A program made the position numbers and the translations under genes. Under the pieces are notes generated by a model that did no database searches, was not told the origin of the DNA, and saw nothing but the letters and a program-made list of their open reading frames with translations. A stretch of 64,000 nt of DNA. Origin: CAWBJP01 sp044867425 (GTDB lineage: Bacteria; Actinomycetota; Acidimicrobiia; IMCC26256; BP-133). Each line of letters opens with the position of its first letter. Position 1 is the stretch's first letter. Of the stretch, positions 1 to 7,209 are shown one piece after another. The DNA lies in contig JBIOUX010000150.1 of the NCBI GenBank assembly GCA_044867425.1, positions 1 through 64,000 of the forward strand, given 5' to 3'.

Positions 1-140
1 GAGAACGACGGCGCCGGCGTGCCGGTCAGTGTCGCGACGGCATGCTCGAACGGCCCGCGCTGGCGACGCAGCACGTCGAGCTGGGTCAGCGTCGTGTCGA
101 GCAGCGCCTGCTGCTGGGCGACGTCGAGACCCGAGGCGCA
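1..140 (-). pseudogene. Fragment resembling an RND-efflux outer-membrane factor (NodT/TolC type)
   Basis: Read on the minus strand this stretch has an open, protein-like frame containing SGLDVAQQQALLDTTLTQ, then LRRQRGPFEHAVATLTG and TPAPSF. From family knowledge this pattern (xSxLDVAQxxxLLxTTxxQ followed by RxxFEHAxAxLxGxPAxxF) is characteristic of NodT-type outer-membrane factors of tripartite efflux pumps. Only about 45 residues are present, it is cut by the window edge, and the similarity stops near position 140, where the frame becomes unremarkable. Such proteins are not expected in a monoderm actinobacterium. It may be a foreign fragment or, more likely, a chimeric contig end. The plus-strand reading of the same bases looks like a shadow. 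Confidence 0.45.
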
Positions 141-147
141 ACGCGCC

Positions 148-1191
148 GGTTCGCCGTCCAAGGCCGGCGACTCCGGCTCATCGCCCGCCGCCGGCGGCGG
201 GAACCCGGACTCGGCGCCCCCGCCGGCCGCCCCCTCCCAGGCGGAGTCGGGGACGCCGGCCACCATGCCTCTGCGCCTGGCCGTGGTCACTCCCAAGGAG
301 GGCTTCCGGGCCGGCGAAGGGTCCGACGTGGTGGAGGCGGCCCGCCGGGCGGTGGCCGCCGCCAACCGGGCCGGCCGCTCCCCGGGCGGCAGTGCCCGGC
401 CGGTGGAGCTGGTGGTGGTGGGGGCCGAGGACCGGGCCGCTGTCGACGCCCTCCCCGGTCAGGCGGACGTGCTGGTGGGCGGCTTCGGTCTGGACCGCGC
501 CCCCGGCGGGCTGGCCTGGGTGTTTCCCGCCGATCCCGACGTGGACGGCGCCGGCGTGGTACGGGCCGAGCAGACCCCCGCCGAGGTGGGCGCCCGCCTG
601 GGCGCCGACGTGGCCGCTCACCGGCCCCAGGCCAGGGTCGGCGTGATCGTGGCCGGCCCGGCCGAGGCGCCCATGGCCGACGGCCTGGCCCGGTCGGTCA
701 CCGTCGAGCGGGTGGATGCCACCGCCGGCACGACCTGCGACCGGGAGGTGGCCCAGCTGCGCCGGCGGGGCGCGGACGTCCTGGCCGTGGCCGGTCCTCC
801 CGGGCTGGCCCGGCGCTGCGCCGCCGCCTCCCGCACCCTGGGCCGGCCCTCCGAGCTGGTGCTGCTGCTGCCGTCGGCCGCCTACGACCGCCTGGAAGCC
901 GATCCCGCCGCCCAGGGCGCCCGCACCGTTCTCGGCCTGCCCTGGCCGTCCTCCGATGAGCCCGGGGCCCGCCGCTTCCGGGCCGCCGCCGGCGGCGACC
1001 GGGCGGTGCGCTCCTACCGGGCGCTGGTCACCTTCGCCGGCGTGGAGGCGGCCGTGGAGGCGGCCACGGCCACCGGGTCGCCCGTCCCGGCCACGGGCCG
1101 GTACCGCTCCGACCTCTACGACATCGACGGCGGCGCCAACCGGGCCGGCGCCGTGGTCCGGGCCGGTTTCGGCCGCTGGGCCGCCCCCTGA
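148..1191 (+). CDS. Periplasmic-binding-protein-like protein, 5' end lost
   Basis: The frame is open from the left edge, but only the part from about position 148 looks like protein. It begins with a Ser/Pro/Ala/Gly linker such as follows a lipoprotein anchor, then an alpha/beta domain starting RLAVVTPKEGFRAG near position 274. Alternating beta strands (VELVVVGAED, DVLVGGFG, ARVGVIVAGPAEA, DVLAVAGPPG, SELVLLLPSAAY) resemble the type 1 periplasmic-binding fold of branched-chain amino acid ABC substrate-binding proteins. This is a fold guess. The true start and any signal peptide are missing, probably because the first 140 bases belong to something else. The substrate is unknown. Confidence 0.6.
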   Translation, partial: GSPSKAGDSGSSPAAGGGNPDSAPPPAAPSQAESGTPATMPLRLAVVTPKEGFRAGEGSDVVEAARRAVAAANRAGRSPGGSARPVELVVVGAEDRAAVDALPGQADVLVGGFGLDRAPGGLAWVFPADPDVDGAGVVRAEQTPAEVGARLGADVAAHRPQARVGVIVAGPAEAPMADGLARSVTVERVDATAGTTCDREVAQLRRRGADVLAVAGPPGLARRCAAASRTLGRPSELVLLLPSAAYDRLEADPAAQGARTVLGLPWPSSDEPGARRFRAAAGGDRAVRSYRALVTFAGVEAAVEAATATGSPVPATGRYRSDLYDIDGGANRAGAVVRAGFGRWAAP

Positions 1192-1281
1192 GAAGTCGAA
1201 CCGGGCCTCGGCCTGGCGGGGCCGCCGGTGGCCCGCCGCCGCCGAACGGGCGGTGAAATCTGGTCTGGCACACTTCTGGGG

Positions 1282-2058
1282 ATGGCCCATGAGGCGGGAT
1301 ACCGGGAATGGCGGCCGGCGGAGGTGCTGGCCCGACGCCTGATGTGCACCTGGGCGGGACGGCTGGGCTCCGACGGCACGCCCTTCACCGACCGGGTCCT
1401 GCCCGACGGCTGTGTCGACATCATCTGGGACGGGAACCAGTTGTTCGTGGCCGGCCCGGACACCGGGCCGGTCGAGATCACCCGCCAGCCGGGCGCGTAC
1501 TACGTGGGTGCCCGGTTCCGCCCCGGCATGGCACCCACGTTCCTCGGTCTGCCCGCCTCGGAGCTCCTCGACCAGCGGGTGGATGCCGGCGACGTTCCGG
1601 GCCTGAGGGAGTTCACGTCCGCGCTCTCGGAGCAACTGGACCAGGCGGCGTCCCTGCGCCGGGCCGCGTCCCAGCTGGAATCCGTCCTCGTCTCCCGCCT
1701 GCCCCACGCCGGCCCGCCGGACCCGCTGGTGGAGGCGATGGTGGCTGTCTTGCGAGCCGGCGCCCGTCCAGCTCTCCCCGGCCCGCCGGTGGCCACCCTG
1801 GCCGGCGACCTGGGCGTGAGCGAACGCCAGCTGCACCGGCGCTGCACCGCCGCCGTCGGCTACGGGCCCAAGACGCTCGACCGGGTCCTGCGATTCCGCC
1901 GGTTCCTGGCCCTGGCCGCCCACGAGCCGGGCGCCGGACTGGCCGGCCTCGCCGCCGCCGCCGGCTACGCCGACCAGGCCCACCTCACCCGGGAGTGCGG
2001 GCGCCTGGGCGGCGCCCCACCGGGCCGGCTCGTCCCCCGCCTCGCCTCCGCCGCCTGA
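1282..2058 (+). CDS. AraC-family transcriptional regulator
   Basis: A protein of 258 residues from the ATG at 1282 (MAHEAGYREWRP). An open GTG at 1228 would add 18 residues rich in Arg and Gly and is less likely. The N-terminal half has the YREWRP...LPDGCVDIIWDG pattern of the DUF6597-type sensor domain found in many actinobacterial AraC proteins. The C-terminal third carries the two-helix-turn-helix region (LAGDLGVSERQLHRRC, then YADQAHLTRECGRLGG). It probably binds DNA as a ligand-responsive activator. The ligand is unknown. A small membrane protein gene starts two bases after the stop, so the two are probably cotranscribed. Confidence 0.85.
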   Translation: MAHEAGYREWRPAEVLARRLMCTWAGRLGSDGTPFTDRVLPDGCVDIIWDGNQLFVAGPDTGPVEITRQPGAYYVGARFRPGMAPTFLGLPASELLDQRVDAGDVPGLREFTSALSEQLDQAASLRRAASQLESVLVSRLPHAGPPDPLVEAMVAVLRAGARPALPGPPVATLAGDLGVSERQLHRRCTAAVGYGPKTLDRVLRFRRFLALAAHEPGAGLAGLAAAAGYADQAHLTRECGRLGGAPPGRLVPRLASAA

Positions 2059-2060
2059 CC

Positions 2061-2390
2061 ATGGCGCCGGCGGTCAGCTCACCCCGGGAGGCCGCCTTCC
2101 GCACCGCCCGTCGCCTGGCCCTCGGCGGCGTGGGTGTGGCCGCCGCCACCACCGTTCTCTACCTCATCCTCCTCAACCGGGAGGGCGACGCCCTCCTCAA
2201 CGCCTTCTCCGTCCTCATGGTCATGGCCCAGGTGGTGGCCCTCATCGGCGGCCTGACCGGCAACCGGAGGGCGATCGCCGTCGGCGCCACCATCCTGACG
2301 ATGCTCGGCCTCCTCGGCCTGGCCTCCATCGGGATCCCGCTGCTCCTGGCCGCCGGCCTCCTCTGGGCCACGGTCGCCATCCTGCGCTGA
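2061..2390 (+). CDS. Small membrane protein downstream of the AraC regulator
   Basis: It encodes 109 residues with a charged N-terminus and three to four hydrophobic segments (VGVAAATTVLYLILL, VLMVMAQVVALIGG, ATILTMLGLLGLASI, LLLAAGLLWATVAIL). No family is recognised. The start is the ATG at 2061, two bases after the regulator stop, which implies translational coupling. It could be a target or membrane partner of that regulator, but the sequence does not show this. Confidence 0.6.
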   Translation: MAPAVSSPREAAFRTARRLALGGVGVAAATTVLYLILLNREGDALLNAFSVLMVMAQVVALIGGLTGNRRAIAVGATILTMLGLLGLASIGIPLLLAAGLLWATVAILR

Positions 2391-2564
2391 CCAAAGTTTC
2401 GGGATTTCTCCTCGCCGGGCGACAGATTTGCCCCGCTTCGAGCCCAGTGCGCAGAACATGCCAGTAACACGGCGGGCGCACGACGCGATCTGATCCCGGG
2501 CATCGCGCGGGGGTGCTCCGTTCCCTCATTACCCCTCACCGGCCCGTCTTGAAGGAGATCTCTG

Positions 2565-3221
2565 TTGCAGCTCAAGAAGAAGATGGCCGCCGTCTTGGCC
2601 GGCGGCCTGATGTTGATGTCCCTCGGCACCGTCTCGGCGATGGCCCAGGACGACCACAAGACCACGCTCTGCCACCGCACAGGCTCTGCCAGCAACCCGT
2701 TTGTTCGGATCACGGTGGATGACCACGCCGTGCCCGCCCACCGGGCTCATGGTGACGTCGATCCGAATCCCGATGGCAGTTGTCCGGGCGACAGTGCTCC
2801 TGGGCCGCAGACGGTGGTCATCTGCCACCGGACCGACGACGACGAGCCCTTCCGGAAGATCACGGTGCCCGAGTCCGAAGTGCAGGGCCACCTGGACCAC
2901 GGCGACCAGCTTCCGGACCCCGACACGGGCCAGTGCCCTCCGGTCGACGACGACGATGACGACGACGACGGCGACGAGGCGGGCGACTGCTCCAACGAGA
3001 GCACCGGCCTGAACCTCCTGCAGTCCGTCAACCTCGCGGCGCCGATCTCGGTCATCAACGTCGGCGAGAACGAGCAGAACGCCGTCACCAGCTGCGGTGA
3101 CGACGACGGGGACGAGTCCAACTCGAGCACGGGTCTGAACCTGGTCCAGCTGGTCAACACCGCCATCCCGGTCAGCGTCCTGAACATCGGGGAGAACACG
3201 CAGAACGCCGTCACCCCCTGA
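2565..3221 (+). CDS. Secreted protein with two CHRTG-type modules and a duplicated C-terminal repeat
   Basis: The 218-residue protein starts at TTG 2565, chosen because GAAGGAGAT lies five bases upstream. Residues 1-27 form a signal peptide (KKK, hydrophobic core, SAMAQ). Two copies of a roughly 45-residue module follow. Each starts with CHRT and contains ITV, AHxxHGD or GHLDHGD, and a closing Cys after NPDGS or PDTGQ. An acidic stretch with eight consecutive Asp residues comes next. The end has two copies of a repeat of about 32 residues with STGLNLLQ or STGLNLVQ, PISVINV or PVSVLNI, and GENxQNAVT. Conserved Cys and His pairs suggest disulfides or metal binding. Cell-surface role; exact function unknown. 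Confidence 0.75.
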   Translation: MQLKKKMAAVLAGGLMLMSLGTVSAMAQDDHKTTLCHRTGSASNPFVRITVDDHAVPAHRAHGDVDPNPDGSCPGDSAPGPQTVVICHRTDDDEPFRKITVPESEVQGHLDHGDQLPDPDTGQCPPVDDDDDDDDGDEAGDCSNESTGLNLLQSVNLAAPISVINVGENEQNAVTSCGDDDGDESNSSTGLNLVQLVNTAIPVSVLNIGENTQNAVTP

Positions 3222-3266
3222 CGGTTCCGGTGTGAGCCCTTCGGGGCACACCGCCGTCGCACCCGT

Positions 3267-3297
3267 GTCCGTCCCGGCCCTGGTGGCCGGGACGGAC
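3267..3297 (+). terminator. Strong hairpin after the CHRTG-repeat gene
   Basis: A perfect 13-bp inverted repeat (GTCCGTCCCGGCC, its complement at 3285-3297, loop CTGGT) lies 45 bases past the stop at 3221. A weaker GGTGTG/CACACC hairpin precedes it at about 3229-3252. There is no T-run, as is common for terminators in GC-rich actinobacteria. It separates the secreted-protein gene from the next gene, whose start is at 3360. Confidence 0.6.
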
Positions 3298-3359
3298 CGC
3301 GTCCGGCCATGTCCGATCCGTTCAAGACAGACGGGCCGCCGCCCGCTATTGATGGGGCC

Positions 3360-4256
3360 ATGAGCGACGACACCTTCGAGCGGGCGCGGGCCTTCATCCA
3401 GCAAGAGGGACGGCTGCTGGAGCGGCGCCTCCTCGCCACCCTCTTCGAGGGAGCAGCCCCCTCCGGGGCGATCGACGTGCTGCGGGGCTATCAGAACCCC
3501 GACGGCGGCTTCGGCCACGGCCTGGAGCCGGACAAGCGCTGCCCCGACAGCCTGCCCATCGACGTGGAAGCCGCCTTCAGCGCCATGGTCACCGCCGGCG
3601 GGATCGACCAGGCCATGGTGCAGAGAGCCTGCGACTGGCTCCAATCGGTGGCCGCCCCGGACGGAGCGGTGCCGTTGTCATTCCCGGTCATGGAGGCCTA
3701 TCCCCGGGCCGAGCACTGGTCGGAGTGGACCTACACCCCCGGGTTCAACCCCACCGCCGGCCTGGCCGGCCTCCTGCACCGGATGGGCGTCGACCATCCC
3801 TGGCTCGAACGGGCCACCCACTGGTGCTGGTCGGCGCTGGACCGGGCGCTGGACCAGGGCGGGTTCCCCGAAGACGCCCACGCCATGTCGGAAGTGATGG
3901 TGTTCCTGGAGCACGTCCCCGACCGGTCCCGGGCCGAGGCCTTCGCCCCCCGGGTGGGGGAGTGGCTGCCGAAGCTCAACTGGTACCGGGCCGACCCGGC
4001 CGATCCCACCTACGGCGTCACCCCGCTCCAGCTGGCGCCCACACCCCAGAGCATGTGGCGCCGGCTGTTCAGCGACGACCTCATCGAGGGGCACCTGCGC
4101 AGGCTCGCCAGCGACCAACAGCCCGACGGCGGCTGGCCCATCACCTGGGAGCCCCCCGGCGTCGTCGCCACCTTCGAGTGGCGGGGCATCGAGACGCTGC
4201 GGGCTCTCCGGGTGCTCGCCGCCTACCGGGGCGAGCACCCGTCGAGCCAGAGATAA
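3360..4256 (+). CDS. Prenyltransferase/squalene-cyclase-fold protein (alpha-toroid repeats)
   Basis: A protein of 298 residues from ATG 3360 (MSDDTFERARAFI); the upstream ATG at 3309 is in frame but has a poorer context. It contains QW-like repeats typical of alpha/alpha-toroid proteins: GYQNPDGGFGHGLEPD near the start, WTYTPGFNPTAGLAGLLHR in the middle and DQQPDGGWPITWEPPG near the end. The DXDD catalytic motif of squalene-hopene cyclases is not visible, so cyclase activity is doubtful. Similar stand-alone proteins are annotated as prenyltransferase-like hypotheticals. It converges on the MMPL gene with a 7-base gap. Confidence 0.65.
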   Translation: MSDDTFERARAFIQQEGRLLERRLLATLFEGAAPSGAIDVLRGYQNPDGGFGHGLEPDKRCPDSLPIDVEAAFSAMVTAGGIDQAMVQRACDWLQSVAAPDGAVPLSFPVMEAYPRAEHWSEWTYTPGFNPTAGLAGLLHRMGVDHPWLERATHWCWSALDRALDQGGFPEDAHAMSEVMVFLEHVPDRSRAEAFAPRVGEWLPKLNWYRADPADPTYGVTPLQLAPTPQSMWRRLFSDDLIEGHLRRLASDQQPDGGWPITWEPPGVVATFEWRGIETLRALRVLAAYRGEHPSSQR

Positions 4257-4263
4257 CGAAAGC

Positions 4264-6519
4264 TCAGCGCCGGCCGGTGAGGATGTCGTCCAGGCTGGTG
4301 GGGCCGTCGCCGGAGCCGGAGTGCCCGTTCGTGCCGGCCTTCACCTTCTGGCCGGGCTGGCCCAGGTCCAGCTCGGTGTCGACGTCGGGGGCCGCCTCCA
4401 CCTTGATGTTGGGCAGCACCCGGTCGAGCCAGCGGGGCAGCCACCAGTTGCGGTCGCCCAGCAGCTCCATGGTGGCGGGCACCAGGACCAGACGGACGAT
4501 GGTGGCGTCGAGCAGGACGGCGACGGACAGGCCGAGGCCGAACAGCTTGATGGAGCGGTCCACGCCGAGCACGAACGATCCGAAGACGCAGATCATGATG
4601 GCGGCGGCGGCGGTGATGACCCGGGCGGTGGCGGCCAGGCCGTTGGCCACGGCCACAGCGTTGTCGCCGGTGCGGTCGTAGTCCTCCCGGATGCGGGACA
4701 GGAGGAACACCTCGTAGTCCATGGACAGGCCGAAGAGGACGGCGAAGAGCATCATCGGCGCCCACGCCTCCACCGGGCCCTCCTTGCCCACGCCGATGAG
4801 CGAGGCGCCCCAGCCCCACTGGAACACGGCCACGATCACGCCGTAGGCGGCGCCGATGGACAGCAGGTTCATGACCACGGCCTTGAGCGGCACCAGCACG
4901 GAGCGGAACACGGCCATGAGCAGCAGGAAGGACAGGACGAGCACGGTGCCGATGAACCACGGCAGGCGCTGGCCGGAGTAGTCGGAGAAGTCCATCCCCA
5001 CGGCCGTCATCCCACCGACCTTGACCGAGCCCTGGGAGCCGTCCATGGCCAGGGGGATCACGTCGTCCCGCAGGCTCTTGACCAGGGCGTGGGTCTCCTC
5101 CGCCTGGGGGGCGGTGGTGGGGAAGACCTGGAAGATGGCGGCGTCGCCCGTCTCGTTGTAGATGGGGTCGCTGGCGAAGGCCACGCCAGCGGTGCGGTTG
5201 AGGCGGGCACTCAGGGCCTCGAGGGCCAGGCGCTCTCCGTCGGTGCCGGGGGTCTCGGCCACCAGCAGCAGCGGGCCGTTGAAGCCGGGGCCGAAGCCCT
5301 CGGAGAGGAGGTCGTAGGCCCGGCGGGTGGTGTCGGCCGTCTGGCGGTTGCCGGCGTCACCGAAGCCCAGGCGCAGCGACAGCACCGGCGAGGCCAGGAC
5401 GAGCAGGGCCACGGCGCCGATGACCAGCGCCGGCCAGGGGCGGTGCTGGATGACCCGGCTCCAGCGGTACCAGATCGAGGCGCGGGAGGCGCCGTCCTTG
5501 CGCCGGCGGTGGGGCAGGCCCAGCTTGTCGATGTTGCGGCCCACGAAGCCCAGGACGGCGGGCAGCAGGGTGAGGGCGGCGAACATGGTCATGAGCACCC
5601 CGAGGGAGATGCCCACGGCCAGGCCGTTGATCATGTCCAGGCCGACGGTGAACAGACCGAGGACGGCGATGACCACGGTGATGCCGGCGAAGAGCACGGC
5701 CCGTCCGGCGGTGTCGATGGAGCGCACCACCGCCGCCTCCGGGTCCATCCCCGCATGCAGGCCTTCCCGGTAGCGGGTGACGATGAACAGGGCGTAGTCG
5801 ATGCCCACGCCGATGCCGATCATCATCACGGCCTGGTTGGAGAAGCTCGGCATGTCGATGACGTGGACGGCCAGGCCGACCAGGGCGATGCCCGAGCTGA
5901 TGCCCAGGGCCGCGGTCAGGAGCGGGAGGCCCATGGCCAGCACGGAGCCGAAGGCGATGAGCAGGATGATCATGGCGGCCATGAAGCCGATGCCCTCGCT
6001 GCCGAACTCGACCTGCTCCACGAAGATGTCGCCGCCCAGCTCCACCTGGAGCCCGTCCTGGTCGATGGCGGCCACCAGGTTGCGGGCCGTCTCGCCCGCC
6101 TCCAGGTACTCGTTCGAGTCGCGCTCGGCCAGGTTGACCTCGGCGTAGGCGATGGTGGGGTCGAACTCTGAGATCTGGCGCTCCCCGCCGGGCAGGTAGG
6201 GGCTGACCACCTCGGTCTCGGGGATGTCCTGCTGGAAGTCGGCGAAGAGCTTCTCCAGGGTGGCCTTGACGGCCGGGTCATTGATGCCGGCCTCGGCCTG
6301 GAAGACGATCTGGCCGCCGGCCCCGCTGCGGTCGGCGAAGCCGTGGGTCTTGAGGAGGTCGATCGCCTCCTGGCTCTCGGTGCCGGGCAGCGAGAACTTG
6401 TCCAGGAACTCGCCACCGAGCGAGCTGTTGAGCGAGACGAGGGCAACGACGAGCAGGAACCAGCCCGCCACCACCCGGCGGCGCCGGCGGTAACAGGTAC
6501 GAGCGAATCGCTGCAGCAC
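4264..6519 (-). CDS. MMPL-family RND transporter
   Basis: A membrane exporter of 751 residues from GTG 6519, preceded by GGGAGG at a good spacing; the upstream ATG at 6579 has none. The pattern is two repeats of one transmembrane helix, a large extracytoplasmic loop and five more helices. The first block has FGSVLAMGLPLLTAALG and GIGVGIDYALFIVTRYREG. The second has AVLFGLSMDYEVFLLSRIRE, a Gly-x-x-x-Asp-Tyr motif that carries the proton-relay Asp in this family. MMPL proteins export lipids or hydrophobic drugs using the proton gradient. The substrate is unknown here, but the divergent MarR gene suggests induction by a small molecule. Confidence 0.88.
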   Translation of the reverse strand: MLQRFARTCYRRRRRVVAGWFLLVVALVSLNSSLGGEFLDKFSLPGTESQEAIDLLKTHGFADRSGAGGQIVFQAEAGINDPAVKATLEKLFADFQQDIPETEVVSPYLPGGERQISEFDPTIAYAEVNLAERDSNEYLEAGETARNLVAAIDQDGLQVELGGDIFVEQVEFGSEGIGFMAAMIILLIAFGSVLAMGLPLLTAALGISSGIALVGLAVHVIDMPSFSNQAVMMIGIGVGIDYALFIVTRYREGLHAGMDPEAAVVRSIDTAGRAVLFAGITVVIAVLGLFTVGLDMINGLAVGISLGVLMTMFAALTLLPAVLGFVGRNIDKLGLPHRRRKDGASRASIWYRWSRVIQHRPWPALVIGAVALLVLASPVLSLRLGFGDAGNRQTADTTRRAYDLLSEGFGPGFNGPLLLVAETPGTDGERLALEALSARLNRTAGVAFASDPIYNETGDAAIFQVFPTTAPQAEETHALVKSLRDDVIPLAMDGSQGSVKVGGMTAVGMDFSDYSGQRLPWFIGTVLVLSFLLLMAVFRSVLVPLKAVVMNLLSIGAAYGVIVAVFQWGWGASLIGVGKEGPVEAWAPMMLFAVLFGLSMDYEVFLLSRIREDYDRTGDNAVAVANGLAATARVITAAAAIMICVFGSFVLGVDRSIKLFGLGLSVAVLLDATIVRLVLVPATMELLGDRNWWLPRWLDRVLPNIKVEAAPDVDTELDLGQPGQKVKAGTNGHSGSGDGPTSLDDILTGRR

Positions 6520-6593
6520 GAGGGGACCTCCCGGGGTGAAGTGACGAAGGGGCCGAAAGTGATGTACTGCTTGCACCATCGGCAGCGCAGCGA

Positions 6594-6626
6594 TTATCTT
6601 GACGATAAAGCTACTTGACGGTCAAG
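6594..6626. promoter_or_regulatory. Probable MarR operator region between mmpL and marR genes
   Basis: Two palindromes lie in the 118-bp divergent gap. TTATC-TTGAC-GATAA is at 6594-6608, and CTTGAC-G-GTCAAG, perfect about one central base, is at 6614-6626, ending 11 bases before the MarR start. Both share the CTTGAC core, fitting two dimer sites for the adjacent regulator. On the minus strand the hexamer GATAAT (6597-6592) could be the -10 box of the transporter gene, so repressor binding would block it. Binding is inferred. Confidence 0.6.
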
Positions 6627-6637
6627 GCGCGTAGAGT

Positions 6638-7129
6638 ATGAAAAGCCGCGAAGCTCTTGTGCAGCAAGCATCTTCGGAGATCCGGTCCTACCAGACGGCC
6701 GTTGATCGCTTCGACGAGGTCGCCGTGGGCCTGCTCGGCATCAACCGCACCGACGGCCGCTGCCTCGACATCCTCGAGCAGCGGGGGCCCATGACCGCGG
6801 GCGAGCTGGCCCGGGCCACGGGTCTCACCACCGGGGCCATGACCACCCTCCTCGACCGGATGGAACGCATGGGCTACCTGCGCCGGGTGGCGCATCCCAC
6901 CGACCGCCGCCGGGTGGTGGTGGAGCTGACCGAGAAGATGCGCCGGCGCATCGGCGAGATCTACTCCCCCGTGGGCCAGGAAGGGGCCGAGCTGCTGGCC
7001 TGCCTGTCCGACCGGCAGCTGGAGCTGATCGCCAACGTGATGCGCACCGCCCGGGAACTGCTGGAGCGCCACACCGAGCGGGTGGAGAACCTCCCCAAGA
7101 AGGCGGCCGGCCCCCGCAAGGCGGGCTGA
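6638..7129 (+). CDS. MarR-family transcriptional regulator
   Basis: 163 residues. A winged helix-turn-helix is visible at about residues 40-110: RCLDILEQRGPMTAGELA, then the recognition helix TTGAMTTLLDRMERMGYL and the wing HPTDRRRVVVELT. Helices at both ends (AVDRFDEVAVGLLGI and ELIANVMRTARELLERHT) form the dimerisation region of this family. It is transcribed away from the MMPL transporter, and palindromes lie between them. A repressor of the transporter and of itself is the natural model. The inducing ligand cannot be read from the sequence. Confidence 0.88.
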   Translation: MKSREALVQQASSEIRSYQTAVDRFDEVAVGLLGINRTDGRCLDILEQRGPMTAGELARATGLTTGAMTTLLDRMERMGYLRRVAHPTDRRRVVVELTEKMRRRIGEIYSPVGQEGAELLACLSDRQLELIANVMRTARELLERHTERVENLPKKAAGPRKAG

Positions 7130-7152
7130 GGCGCCAAAGATTGTCCGCTTGG

Positions 7153-7170
7153 TCCCGGTCGTGACCGGGA
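7153..7170. repeat. Perfect 18-bp palindrome after the marR gene
   Basis: TCCCGGTC-GT-GACCGGGA is an 8-bp perfect inverted repeat with a 2-base centre, 23 bases past the MarR stop and 40-90 bases upstream of the next secreted-protein start. It may be the MarR terminator stem or an operator of the next gene. The tight 2-base centre favours a protein-binding dyad over an RNA hairpin. Confidence 0.35.
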
Positions 7171-7209
7171 TCTCCGGGATCTCGCAGGATCGGCGGCTCT
7201 GGGAACCGA

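Noticed and set aside
4321..6171. 616-codon plus-strand frame over the MMPL gene
   Set aside because: Translation is His/Gly/Asp-rich low complexity, antisense to a recognisable transporter.
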